From Triparma columacea (Eukaryota > Sar > Bolidophyceae > Parmales > Triparmaceae), in the NCBI GenBank assembly GCA_030267965.1, contig BRYA01000199.1, positions 1 through 32,840 on the forward strand: a stretch of DNA of 32,840 nt, given 5' to 3'. The notes below the pieces were generated by a model, which saw only the letters and a list, made by a program, of their open reading frames with translations, made no database searches and had not been told where the DNA came from. Both the position numbers and the translations under genes were made by a program. Shown piece by piece: positions 17,667 through 29,958 of the stretch. Numbering within the stretch: the stretch's first letter is position 1; each line of letters opens with the position of its first letter.

Positions 17667-20600
17667 TCATTCCACCTCGGATGATTCTCCTACCCCACCA
17701 CCGCCTCCTCCCCCTTCTTCTTCATCAACTTCCTTCCCCCCTCCCCCCCCCCCCACGGCCCCTTCCTCCATGACCTCGCCCGCCCTTATCTCCACGTCCA
17801 ACCTCAACTCCTCGACCCTCCTCTCCCTCTCCTCTACACCCTGGAGCATCTTCCATACCCTCCTTTCCTTCTTACCGACCTCCTTCTCCCTCCTCTCAGT
17901 CTCATTTTCCCGACGTCCAACCTCCTTCTCTCTGCTCTCCACCGCTTCCTTCCTGCCCTGGACCTCGACTCTTTCTACCCCCAGCTTCCTAACCGCCTCC
18001 CTGATCCCCTCCATCTCTCCTTCAACCCTAACCTCCTTCTCCTCCATCTCCTCCTCCTTTCCCCTTCTCACCCTCTCCAGTTTCTCAGCCTCCCCAAGCG
18101 CCTCCATAACCTTCCCCTCCCTCTCCCTGATAACCTTCTCCCTCCCCTCAAGCTTGCTCTGCATAAGCGCGACCCGTTCAACCTCCCCGTTCACCTGGTT
18201 CCTCAACCTCTCCAAGAACACGCGCTCGCCGGACAGAACCTTGCGGTCGCGGGAAACAGAATCCAAACCGTCGGACGCCTCGCGACGACGACGGTTCACG
18301 TCGGCGCGGTCGGACTCGACGAGGTTTATCTCCTGAGGAAAGTTTTTCGTGAGGGCGTCCGTGTCAGATGAAAAACTGGGAGGTTCTCCCAAATCAATCA
18401 ATGGCCCGCAACACTTTTTCCTATTCGCCCCGCCCCCCACCCCTCGCCAACATTCCTGCCCTACTCACCTCCTTCAGCTCCCTTTCCCACTGCTCCAACT
18501 CCGCCTTCTTGACTTCTAGCCTCTCCCTCGCCATCCCAACCGCCTCCTCGGTTTTCATTATGCCCTCCTCAACCTTCTTCTCCCTCTCGTCCATTTCCCT
18601 CTCCCTACCCTCTACTTCCGACTCCCTTTTCACCACCTCCCTCTCTTTACCCTCCAGCCCGTTCTCCCTATCTGCCACCCTGCCCTCCCTCCCCCCAACC
18701 CCCCTCTCTCTTCCCTCCACCTCGACTAACCGTTTAACGATCTCTTCCTCCTTTGCCGTCAATCCCCTCTCAATCTCCTCGCACTCTCTCTCCCTCTCGT
18801 TAACCACCCCTTCCCTCTCCTCGCACTCTCGCTCCCTTCCCTCCAAAGCGTCCTCCTTCTCCGCCATTGCCGTCTCCCTTCCCTCAAGCACCTCCAATCC
18901 GACCTCAACCCTCCCTTCCCTCACCCCAACCTCCCCCTCCCACCTCCCTATTCTCCCCTCCCTCTCCCCCAGCGAGCTCTCCCTCTCCCCGCACCTCCTC
19001 TCTCTCTCCCCGACCCCCCTCTCCCTTTCTTCGACCTCAATTTTCATGGCCTTAATCCCCTCAATCTCTTCCTCGATCACAGACCTCTCGTTCAACCATA
19101 GGTCGCGCTCTGAGGAGATACGGGACTCCTCCTTGGAGCAGGAGAGGACGCGTGTCTCCAGGGCAACGAAGCTGTCCTGTAATTTGAGCTTGTTCCTCTC
19201 GCTCTCCTCCTTGACCCTCCTCTCCGCCGCCGCCCTCCACCAAACCAAGAACGCCCTCCTCCCCACCCTACCCTCCCACTCCCTGAACACCCCTCCCAAC
19301 CTCCTTGCCAGCTCCCTCCTTCCTGTTTCCTTAACTTTCCCCCCAACCTCCCTCTCCCTTTCCCCTACAACCCTTTCCCTCTCGTCCAAGCTCCCCTCCC
19401 TCTCCTCCAATCTCCCGACCCCCGCCCCGACCGCCCACCTTCTCCACCCCCACTCCACAAGTCTCCTCCTAACTCCCCAAACCCCCACAACAACCTTAAC
19501 CCCGGCGACCGCCCTTCTCCCTCTCTCCATTCCTTCCCTCCCCTTAATCTCCCTCTCCTCCCATCCCCTGATTCTACCCTCCCTCTCCCCCATTCCCTTC
19601 TCCCTCCCTTCCGCCCCCTTCTCTCTTACACCCACGGCCATCTCCCTTTGCGAGACCTCGCCCTCCCGACCTACAATAAGGGCCTCGCGTTTACTCCACT
19701 CCTTCTCGGCGGCTGAAACTTTACCCGTGACCTCCTTCAAAGAGGCCTTGGAGACCAAGAGAGCCTCATTGACCGAAGCCCACTCACTCTTCACCCTCTC
19801 GAGCTCGTTCTGCCGCGCAGGGGGGGGGGGGGGGGGGAGATTTAGCTTGGGCGGTACAGAGCGCGGTACAGAGCGCGGTACAGAGCGCGGTACGGAGCGC
19901 GGTACGAAGCTCCCCCTTGCTCGCCACATGGTCGTCTCACCTTCTTGTCCATATTTCCCGTCTCAATCTCGCCGACCTCCCTCTCCCGCATTTTGATCGC
20001 CGACATCATATCCCTGAGATTTTTCTCCCTTTCTTCTACATCCTCCACGACTGCCCTGACCTCTTTCTCTCTCCTCTCGACCTCCTCTCTGATCCTCTTG
20101 GCCCCCTCCTCCAAAATTGCGACCTCCCTCTCTTTCCTCTCCTGCATCAGCACCCTCCCCTCCAGCCCCGTCTCCGCTGCCTCGATCTCCCCCAATCTCA
20201 GCTCCAGCTCGTCCGCCCTTCTCCTCTCCTCAATCGCCTCCCTCTCCGCCCTAACCCTCCTCTCGACCAGCACGTCCTTCATCCTCTCGAGCTCCTCCCT
20301 CTCCCTCCTGACCACGTCGCGACCGGCGGAGCACTCGTCCGTTATTATCCCCTCCTGGATCTTCATGAAGCCGTACTCTTGCACGAGCCTGAGTGACCAT
20401 GAGTTGAGCGAGACCGAGGTGGGGGAGTTGCGTCAGTTGAGCGACGAGAGGATCGCATCAAGCAAATACTCCCAAGTCGCCGCCTCTATTACACGCTTGT
20501 CGCTTCGCTTCGCTTCGATTGCCGCCCCACTTACCTCTCCCTCTCTTCCTCAAGCTCGCCCCTCATCCTCTCGACCTCGGCCTTCATGTCATCCACCTTG

Positions 20601-23600
20601 CCCTCCATCTCTTCCCTCTCCCTCTCGGCCTCGTCCTCCATCATTTCCTCCTTCTCCTTGACCTCCTCCTCCAGCCTCGCCACCCTCTCATCCATCTCCT
20701 CCTTTAATTTTTTCTCGCCTTCCCTGAGCATCTCCGCCACCTCCCTCTCCCTCTCCACCAACCTCCCCACCCTCTCCTGCATCTCCTGCTCCCTCGCCCC
20801 CACCTCTCTCTCCCTCTCCTCAATCGCGCTCTCCCTCTCCCCCACCCCCTTTTCCCTCGCCCCTACCCCCCCCTCAACTACCTCGACCTCTTCCCGTTCC
20901 ACCACGACCTCCCTCTCTCTCTCCTTCAGCGCCCTCTCTCTCCCCTCCAATTCCTTCTCCCTCTCCTCAACACCAGTCTCCCTCGTCACCAACCCCCTCT
21001 CTCTATCTCCAAGGCTGCCCTCCCTTATTGTCACCTCCCTCTCCCTCTCCTCAACGCCCCCTTTCTTCCCCTCGACCTCCCCTCTAAGCCTCTCGAGTGC
21101 CTCCCTCTCGCCCTCCAGCCTCCTCCTCTCCCTCTCTGCCTTCCCTTCCACCTCCTTGATCCTCCTCTCCACCTCCACCTCGCTTCTCTCCTTGTCCTTC
21201 TCCATTCTGAGCTCCCACGTCCTCTCCCTCTCCTCGCTCTCCCTCTCCCACCTCTCCTTCTCCTCCTCCGCCTCCCTCTTAAACCTCTCGCCCTTCTCTC
21301 TCGCGACCCTGACCCTCTCCCCCTCCTCCGCGATCTCCATCATCTCCCTCCTAACCCTCTTCTCCCAGTCCTCCCTGATCCTCCTCCTCTCTTCGCCCTC
21401 CTCTCTCACCGACCTGCCCGCCTCAGCTCTCATCCCGTCCAGCATTTCCCTCAGCTTCTCGCACTCTTCCTTCTTCTCCTTCAACTCCTGCAGCCTCTCC
21501 CGAGTCTCTACCTCCATCCTCCTCATTCCTGCCTCCATCAGCCTCTTGGCCTCCTCCGTCTTCCTCCTTCCCTCCGCGTCCTCCCTCTCCCTGGTCTCCT
21601 TTTCCTCCAAGAGCGCCTTCAAAATCCTTTCCCCCTCCTTGCACTTCTTCCTCTTCCTCTCGACGTCATCCCCGAGCTTCTTAAGCTCCAACTCCAAGAC
21701 TTCTCTCTCCTCCCTCAGCCCCTCAACCTCCTCCCTCTCCACCACAACGACCCTTCCAACCTCCCCCCTCTTCCCCTCCCACTCAAACTTCTCCCCAATT
21801 ATCCTGTCCTCTTCCTCCCTGAGCTTCTTGATCTCCTCCCTGGCCATCTCCCTCGCCCTCTCAGCCTCAGCTTTCATCCTCGATACCTCCTCCTTCGCCC
21901 TGGACTCTTCCTCTGCGACTGCTCTCTCCCTTCCCTCCACCTCCTCTTTCCTCCTCTCAACGCCCCTCATTATATCCTCCCCCAGCTCGCACTCTGCAAG
22001 CCTGCGTTCAATCCTCCCCTCCTCCTCCACGACCGTCCTCTCCCTCTCCCCGAGTTCCCTCTCCAATTCCCTGGCCCTTCTCTCGTCCTCCCTGACCCCC
22101 TTCTCCCTGGATAGCAAGGCCGACGATTCTCGCTCGATTCGCACCTCGCTGTCCTCGATGGCCTTCATTTTCTTCTCGACGAACCTCTCCCTCTCAGCTA
22201 TCCCCAACTCCTTGACCCCAACGTCCCTCTCCCTACCCTCAACCTCAACCTCCCTCCTGACGCATTCCTCCTTCTCCTCCCTAATCTTCGCCTGTTCCCC
22301 TTCCCTCCTCTTCTCGGCCTCGTCAATCCTGACAACGATGCTCCTCTCCTTGCCCTCTACTACGTCCTCCCTTGCTCTGAGTCTCTCCCCCGCTCCCTCG
22401 ACATCCTTCTCCCTCCTGAAGACGTCCCTCTCCATGCTCTCCACGCCGAGCTCTCTCCCCCTCAGTGCGTTCTTTAACATCTCGACCTCCTCCACCTTTT
22501 CCCTCCAAAGTGCAATCTCCTTCTCCACGCCCTCCCGGCCCTCCTTCCATCTCTCTTCCTCCCTAGCTCTCCTTTCCTCGAGTTCCGTCAGTCTGCCCTC
22601 GAGCACGCTCCTGTCCTTCCTCAGTGCCTCCTCCCCCACCCCGACCTCGCCCTCCCTTCCCTCGACTTCGGCCTCTCTCGTCCCTAGCCTGCCCTCCCTC
22701 TCTTCCACCCCAGCCTCCCTCTCCTCGACGCCCAACATTACCAGCTTGACCCTCTCTGTCTCTATCCTTATCCTCTCCTCCCAGTCTTCCATCCTCTTCT
22801 CCTCCTTCTCGGCGTCGACCTCCCTATCCATTACCCTCCTCTCCCTCTCCTCAAGCCCCGCCTCCCGCTCCTCGGCCTCCTTCTTCTCCTCCTCGACTGC
22901 GATCTCCCTCTCCCCCACCTCCCTCTCTCTCTCTTCCGTCCCCTTCTCCCTACTCTCGACCTCTCTCTCTCTCTCGCCCATCACCCTTTCCACTTCCACC
23001 TGCCCAACCCTGACCTTTTCGAGTTCCCTCCTCAGTTCCTTCAGCTCGATCTTCTCCCGCTCCAACTTTTTCGCCTCCTTTTCTAGCCCCTTCGCCCTCT
23101 CCTTTCTCTCTTCCTCGCCTACCCTTGCCCTCTCTTTCTCCGCGTTCTCCTTCCTTCCAAGGTCCGCCGCCCTCAGCCTAACATTTTCGCCCTCCCTTTT
23201 CACCTTTGCCCTCTCCTCTGCCACCTTCCCCTCCCGCTCCCCAACTACCCTCGCCCTTTCCTCCAGATTTCTAACCTTGCCGTCCCACTCGCCCTCCAAC
23301 TTTGACACCGCCTTCTCCCTAACTCCCACCTGCTCCTCCTTCCTAACGCACTCCCTCTCCCTCTTGGCCAGCCCAACCTTGCCTTCCTTCTCTTCCTTCT
23401 CCCAGCGAGCCCACCGTTTCTCTCTCTCTTCTTTGACCTCTCCCAACATCTTCTCCTTCTCGGCCTCAACCGCCACCCTCCTTTCGATGTCACCCTTCAC
23501 TCTTTCGACCTCCCTCCCGAGTCCCTCCTTTTCCTTCCTTAATCCTCCAACGTCACCCTGCAATTCTCCCCTCTCTGCCCTCAGACTCTCCACCACCTCA

Positions 23601-26600
23601 CCCAACTTGTCCCTCTCCCCCTTCAATCTCCCAACCTCCCCCTCAACCTCTTCCCGCACCCTCTCAACATCCTTCGCAAGTTCTTCTTTCTCGCTCTTCA
23701 GCCCCCCAATTACCCCCTTCAACCCTTTCACCTCCTTCTCCAACCCTGAACTTTCCCCCCTCAGTGACTCAACGATCCCCACCGCCTTCTCCATCTTCCT
23801 CTCCTTGTCCTCAAGCTCCCCTTCCATCTTCCGCAGCTTCTCCTCTACTTCCACAAGACTCAGCTTCACCTCGATTCCAACTGCCCCCCCAACCCCCACA
23901 CCTAGCGCCAACTTCTCGCTCTCTCCCATCCCTTCCACCTTTGTCAGCGCCCTCTCCCTGTCCTCCAACCTCTTCTTCTCTTTCTCCCTTGCCTCCTCCC
24001 ACCTCTTGTGCTCCTCCTCAAACTCTTTCTCTTTCTCCTCCAGCGCCCTCTGCCTACTGTCGGCCCCCCTTACCCTCCCCTCAACCCTCTCCTCAACTCC
24101 CTCCACCTCCCTCTCCCTCACGCCGACACCCTTTTCCCTCTCCTTGACTTCCCCCCACCTCGCCTCTGTTTCCTCCTCCTTCCTCGCAACATCCGCCGCT
24201 CTCCTCTCGATCTCCCTTCTCTCCCCCTCGACCTCCCTGCTTAGCTTCTCGCTAACCCTCTCGATCTCCATCTTCTCTTCTTTGCACCTCCTTGCTTCCC
24301 TCTGGCTCTCCTCCACGTCCTTCTCCAGGCTCTCCCTCATCTTCTCGAACTCCGCTCTCTCCTTTTCGTGCATTTCCCTCCTCTTCTCGACCTTCTCCCG
24401 AACCCTGTCCGCTTCCTTCACCTCCTCCTCGGCGTCCTTGACCATGGCGTTGGCATCCTTCATGAGTCTTCTGCTCTCGACCTCTGCCTCCCCCTTAACC
24501 TCCTCGGCGTGCTCCAGCATCTCCCTGCTTCTGCTCTCCGCCTCCCCAGCCTCCTTCTCCCTCTTTTCGACGTCGGCCTCCCACCTCTCGACCTCTGAGG
24601 CCCTCTTTTCCCACTCCCGCTCCCTAGCCTCGACCTCAATATTTTCCTCCTTCAACTTGAACTCCCTCTCCTCAACCGCCCTCTCCCTGCCCTCCACTAC
24701 CCCCTCCCTTCCCCGCAGCTTATCATCCTTCGACTCCAACCTCCCATGCTCATCATCCAAGTCTCTCTCCCTCCCCTCTACCTCCCTTCGTCCCCTCTCC
24801 ACGTCCCTCTCCCTCTCCGCGACCTTGTCCTCCCTCTCCTCGACGGTCCTTTCCCTCTTCTTCCCATCCGCCTCGATCCTCTCTGCTTCCTCCCTCTCCT
24901 TGACCGCCGCAGCTCTATCCCTCTCCCCCTGTTCCTTCATACTCTCGGCCTCCGCAAAAGCCTTCCCCACCCTCCTCTCTCTCTCCTCCACCTCCTTCTC
25001 CCTCTCTTTCGCCCTCCTATTTCCCTCCTTTGCCTCCTCCACCAACTCCTCGGCCTCGTTCATAAGAGATATCTCCCTCGCCTCCAATTCCTTCTCCTTC
25101 TGTACCAACCCCCTTTCCCTCACCCCTACCTCTCTTTCCTTACTTTCCGCCCCCTCAAGAATTTTCTCACCCTCCCTAACCTTCTCCTCTCCCGTCTCAA
25201 TCATCGCTTCGGCCTCCTTCCTCACCCTTCCTACATCCTCCCTCTCCTCCTTCAACTTGCCCCTCTCTCCTACCAACCTCTCCTCTCTTTCCACTGCCGT
25301 TCTCTCCCATCTTCCCTTCTCCTCCTCAAAATCCCTTCTCCCCCGTTCCACATCCTCCCTCTTCTTCTCGACTTCCTTCCTGGCCTTATCAACCTCACTC
25401 TCCATCTTCGCCCTCTCTTCCCTCCCTACCTTCTCCCTCTCGATAGCTTCCACCTCCATTCTCCCGACCTCCTCCTTCCTCCTCTTCACCTCTCCCTCCA
25501 CAGCGACTCTTCTCTCCTCGATCTCCCTAATAACCTTCTCTCTCTCCTCCCTCGCTTCCCCCATTACCCTACCTCTCTCCTCCTTCGCCTCCCCAAGCCT
25601 CCTTTCCACGTCCGCCTCCAAATCGGCTCTAACCTTCTCCGCCTCGGTTCTGACATCTTCGGCTTCCTTCTTCCCCCTCTTGACACTCTCTTCGGCCTCC
25701 TTGATCATCTCCGAAGCCCTCTCAACGCTGGCCTGGTAAACCTTGGCGCCCTCCTCCTTGATCTCCCCTACTTCCTCCCGAGCTCTCTCCTTCTCCTTTT
25801 CATACTTCAACATCCTCTGCTCCTTCTCTGTCTCGATCTCCTTCAACCGCTCCTCCTCGATCTCTATCTTTTTCACAATCTCCATGACCTCCTCCTCCGT
25901 GGTTGCTAGCTTGGTCGTGAGGTGTTTCAAAAGCCTCCCCTTCTTTCCAATCTCCGTCTTTAGGTTCCCCCTTTCCTCCTTGAGCGCTTCGATGTCCTTC
26001 TTCAGGTCCCCCTCGGCTGTCTCCACTTCCTCCTTTTCTTCCTCCTTCTCCTCGACCGCCCCCCCCTCCTCCAGCTCTCTCTGAATGTCCTCCTTCATCC
26101 GCACAAGAGCTGCCCTCTCTGCGCCGATCCTCTTTCTCTCCTCCTTGACCTTTTCGACCTCCTTCCTCCCCTCTTCAACTGTCTTCTCCATCTCTCTCAG
26201 CCTCGCCTTCCAGTCCCCCTCCTTCTCTTCGTATTCCGCCTCCAACTTTCTCCTCATCTCCTTGACTATTCCACGCTCTCTCTCTACCTCGTCCCTGGCT
26301 TTTCGCTCCTTCGACCTGGCCTCTTCTCTCTCCTTCTCAGCCTCCCCCATCAACCTCTTGCGCATAACCTCCGTTTCGTGGTGTTCGTCGCGCCGGTATT
26401 TCTCCAGCTGGTCCATCTTGGCCTCGTGCTCCCTCTTCATCTTATCGCTCTCGTCCATTACCTTCCTCCTACCGTCCTCTAGCTTCCTTCCAACCTCGGC
26501 CTCCCTCTCATCCACCTCCGCCTCCCTTCCCCTAACCCTCCCCTCGAGCGCCTCCATTTCCGCGCCTTTCTCTCCGACCTCCTTTCTAAGAGCTGCTCTC

Positions 26601-29005
26601 TCCTTCTCGACAGCCTCGACGTCCTCGATACGTACCCTCTCTAATTCTTTCAGCTTGCTTTCCGTGTCTATTCTAAATCTTTCCTTATCCCCTGCAAGCT
26701 CCTTCTTCCCGGCTTCAATCTCTTCTCTTTGCCGGTCAAGCTCCCCCTCCATCGCCTTCACCCTCCTCTCCCAACCCTCCAACCTTTCTCTATGCTTCTT
26801 TTCCTCTTCCTTCCTCCTCTCGTCTGCCTCCTTGGCGTGTTTCTCCATTCGTTCCCGATCTTTCTGTAACCCTTCTTCTCTCCCCTCGACCTCGGCCGTC
26901 TTGGCCTTCAAAGCACCCTCCTTCCTCCCAAACTCCACCTTGAGTTTCCCTAGCTCCATCTTCTCCTTGACAATCTCCCCCTCCCTAGTCTCCACCTTCT
27001 GCAACTCCTCATCGACCTCGCTTCGCAGCTTCTTCACCCTCTCCTCCTCGATCTTGAGCCTCTCCTCTCTCCCCTTCAGGGCCTTCTCCTCTCCCTTCAA
27101 CTCCCCCTCCCTCCGTTCCACCTCCCTCAAGCAGTCTCCGGCCTCCTTAAGCTTTCGCCTCCCCTCTTCCTCAAACCCCCTCGCCTTCTCCTCCCTCTCC
27201 TTGCTAAGCTCCAAGACACCACGTATCTTGTCCCTCTCCTCTTCAACCCTTGCCCTCTCCCTCTTTATGTCCTTCTCCTTTGCCTCGACGCCATGCTCGA
27301 GGGACCTCGCCTCCCCCAGCACCTTCTCGACCTCCTCCCTGTTCTTCCTTTCCCTCTCCTTCCCTTCATCGTCCCTCTTCTTGATCTGTTTCTCCCTCTC
27401 AGTGACCACAGCCTCCTTCCTCACCGCCGCCTCCATGCACCGCTCCGCGTCCGCCTTGACATCCGCGGCGTCGTGCTCTAGCTTCCTAACCGCGGTCTCC
27501 CTGTCCCGCACCTCGTGCTCCCGCGAGCTGACCTTCTCCTGCAGGCCGTGCAGCACCGACTGCTCCTCCTTGATCGCCTCCATCTCGCGCTTCACGGCCT
27601 GCTCCGTCGCCCTGATGGTCTTGCCCTCCCTCTCGATGTCGTCTACGAGCTTATTATACTCGAGTTCCTTCTCCCTGAACGCCCTCTCGGCGTCCGCCGA
27701 TTGTTGTTGCAGGATCCCTGTTCGCTCCTCTCTTTTCATTTGTTGCTCAATCCTATCAGCCAGGTTCCTCTCGGCGTTCTTGAGGGCGTTTTCCTTGTCT
27801 TCGGCCTCCTCAATTCTCCGTCTAACCCTCCCGTCCTCTAAGCCCAGTTCGTTCTCCCTCTCGGCCAGCTCCTTCTGCTTCTCCTCAAGTTGCTCATTCA
27901 TTGCTTTGACGGCGGCCATCTTCTTGTCCACAAGCTCCGTCTTCTTTGTGACTTCCTCAGCCTCGTGCATCTTCACCTGCAGCTCGTGCCTCTCCCTGGT
28001 CAAGTCGGCCTTATTATCGTGGAAGAGGTCATTAATTTCGTCGATGCATCCGTGTAGGTCATCGAGCACGCCGCTGAAGTTATCATGGTAGAACCTTATC
28101 CTTTCCGAGACGCCGTTGTGCTTGCTCGCAGCGACCTGCGACCCCCAAACGCTGGGTCTCCTCCTTTGTGTCGCGGAAGTATTCTCGGTGGAGTTGGGAG
28201 CTCCTCCTCCCGCTGGTTGGGTGAGAAGGGACATCTTCTTGTAAGCCCCGTAGGCCTCCTTGCACATTTCCTGCGCGGGGGAAATTGTGTGAGCGACTGA
28301 GAATTTGAATTGTGTTTCGCGCTGTGCCCACAGTTAGCTCGCAGTATACTCGCAGTGTGTTCGCCCCCTCACCATGAGCTCGCCCAGCACCTCCTCTACC
28401 TCATCCTCAAAGTCCTCCCTCTCCCCTTCAAGCTCCATTTTCGCCTTCTCTGCGCTCTCCCTCTTGGCCCTCTCTTCCTCCACCTCATTTTTCGATCTCG
28501 CGATCTCGGTCTGCATCATGTCAATGTAATTCATGAGTTCCACCCTCTTTCCTTGAACGTCCCCTAATCGATACTGGAGATCGTCGGCGTGTGCCTGGCT
28601 ATCATTCTTCTTGGTATAGCTGGCGTGGATTGCGTTGTGATCGGGCGTTGGCGCAGTGTTCTCTACGTCCCGTATTACTTGTATGCTTCTGTCGTGCCTG
28701 CTTTTGACTTGGCCACTTTCATAATGCCTGCTTTCATCGTACCCTTCCCCTTGTTCATCGAGGGGGTACGGAATCTGAGTCAAAACGTCGTAATTCATTT
28801 CTTCGATGCCTGCCCACTTTCTAGGCATCCTCTTGGAAACAAGGGATCTCCTACTTAAATTCGTAGCGGGTCTCGTTGTGGTTTCTTTTCCTTCCTCCTT
28901 CACGACAGTTTGTCTCAGAGGTGGCTTAATTGCAGTATGCTTGCCCAAGAGGACTCCAAATTCGGCCAGCTTCGCCAAGTTGGAAGGATCCATCGTAGAT
29001 TTCAA
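17667..29005 (-). CDS. Giant coiled-coil protein, about 3,607 residues, five exons
   Basis: Exons are 29005-28373, 28270-20535, 20388-19941, 19809-18469 and 18332-17667. Introns of 102, 146, 131 and 136 bp are all GT-AG, and all phases agree (0, 2, 0, 0). Exon 1 (211 residues) is mostly non-helical, then helical near its end (QTEIARSKNEVEEERAK). From about residue 240 on the protein is almost unbroken Glu/Arg/Lys-rich helix with seven-residue units such as VEEREREV, typical of a very long coiled coil or charged single helix. A few short non-helical breaks occur, for example a Gly/Val patch near 23900. The C-terminus is Gly-rich (GGGGGGKEVDEEEGGGGGGG). I recognise no enzymatic or anchoring domain. 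By form it resembles rootletin, golgins or trichohyalin, so a structural or tethering role is inferred. ATG 28993 (MDPSNLAK) is an alternative start four codons in. Confidence 0.85.
19820..19837 (-). other. C18 polypyrimidine tract of an intron in the giant gene
   Basis: Eighteen consecutive G on the plus strand are C18 on the transcribed-sense strand, seven bases before the intron's CAG acceptor (19812-19810). It serves as the polypyrimidine tract and is likely length-variable. Confidence 0.85.
19851..19910. repeat. 12-bp tandem repeat inside an intron of the giant gene
   Basis: Five consecutive copies of GCGGTACAGAGC (the last two with one or two changes) start at 19851, 19863, 19875, 19887 and 19899. 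They make up nearly half of the 131-bp intron 19940-19810. Confidence 0.95.
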
Positions 29006-29119
29006 AGTCGAAGCTTAAATGTTGTAACAGGTGATGTATAATGCTTCTTTAAGTCCGAACAAAGCATTTCCCTGAAGCCTTGCAGGACTTCCTACAGGCA
29101 CAAGACCAATTCATTCCAC
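29006..29119. promoter_or_regulatory. 114-bp bidirectional promoter region
   Basis: Only 114 bases separate the start codon of the giant coiled-coil gene (minus, 29005) from that of the unknown 201-residue gene (plus, 29120). Both promoters and both leaders must fit here or overlap the genes, so the pair is probably co-regulated. No clear TATA box was seen. Confidence 0.5.
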
Positions 29120-29886
29120 ATGACGCGTGGACACAATAAAGGCGCTTCTAGTCACTCGCACGGGGTAAGTCCGTGGTTCTCTCCCATCCCTTGTCCCCGT
29201 ATCCCCCCCAATCATCAAAAGGCCCTCAACTCCTTCGGTAACAGTCTCCACTTCTCCACCCTCTGTTTGCTCACCCATTTCTTTTTTCGCGCTCTCTGAT
29301 CTTCGACCTGCCCTTACTTTTTCAGCGCCCACCGAATGGGTCGACAAAGCCGCTGAAAACTCGCTTTGGTGTGGGTTTTGATGACCCCTCCCGCAGCGAG
29401 CTCTTCTCTGATACGACGCCGCCCGTTGGAAGGCCCATGAGGGATGCGCATTCCTCGGATGTGTGTAGTCTCAGCAAGTCGGGGAAAGTCAGGTACAACC
29501 CCGCCGCTGGAGACATCAGAAAGGTTGAGCTGTCGGGTACATGGATGGAGTTCTGGAACGATAGGGTGCAGAAGGAGACAGACAAGGCGCGCGTGATGCT
29601 GTACGACAAGAGAATCTTTGGCCTAGCTAGACAGACGGCTGCGGGTCTCCTAGAGATTGGTGTCAAATACGAGATGACTTCGATTGCCAACTATGTGCGC
29701 GACGCTCTCAAGTATAAGGCGGAGGGAATGCCAAAAGGAATCAGCGAAAAGAGGCAGGGAGAGTATGAGCTCGCCGGCCGGGTTTTTGATGCAATTATGA
29801 ATTACAACCTGCACAAGGTAGCAGAACTCCTCGAGGTGCCCCCGGAGCGGCCCAAGACTTTTGGAAACACGGCGACCCGGAGATAG
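29120..29886 (+). CDS. Unknown 201-residue protein, two exons
   Basis: Exon 1 is 29120-29164 (MTRGHNKGASSHSHG) and exon 2 is 29326-29886. The 161-bp phase-0 intron runs GTAAGT...CTTTTTCAG. The reading frame of exon 2 has no ATG before residue 57, which supports the upstream exon. The first 70 residues are Gly/Ser/Pro-rich (FGVGFDDPSRSELFSDTTPP). The rest looks folded and helical: SGTWMEFWNDRVQKETDKA, then IFGLARQTAAGLLEIGVKYE, then FDAIMNYNLHKVAELLEVPP. I do not recognise the family. It shares a promoter region with the giant coiled-coil gene and ends 72 bases from the convergent EF-hand/TPR gene. A link to the coiled-coil protein (for example at a basal body or flagellum) is only a guess from this pairing. 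Confidence 0.7.
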
Positions 29887-29958
29887 TGTAGGGGGGGGGC
29901 TATCAACGATAAGAATGTGACACCATATGTTGTTTCAATTAACGTGTTGACCTATATA

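Noticed and set aside
20586..25739. 1,717-codon plus-strand open frame, Ser/Leu/Pro-rich
   Set aside because: It is the antisense shadow of the giant coiled-coil gene; repetitive Glu/Arg/Lys codons rarely give stops on the opposite strand. It has no domain or splice structure. The same applies to plus-strand frames at 18368-19996, 19945-20661, 24746-25909 and 26085-28091.
29111..29347. 78-codon minus-strand open frame overlapping the first exon and intron of the 201-residue gene
   Set aside because: It is antisense to a well-supported spliced gene start and has no recognisable features.
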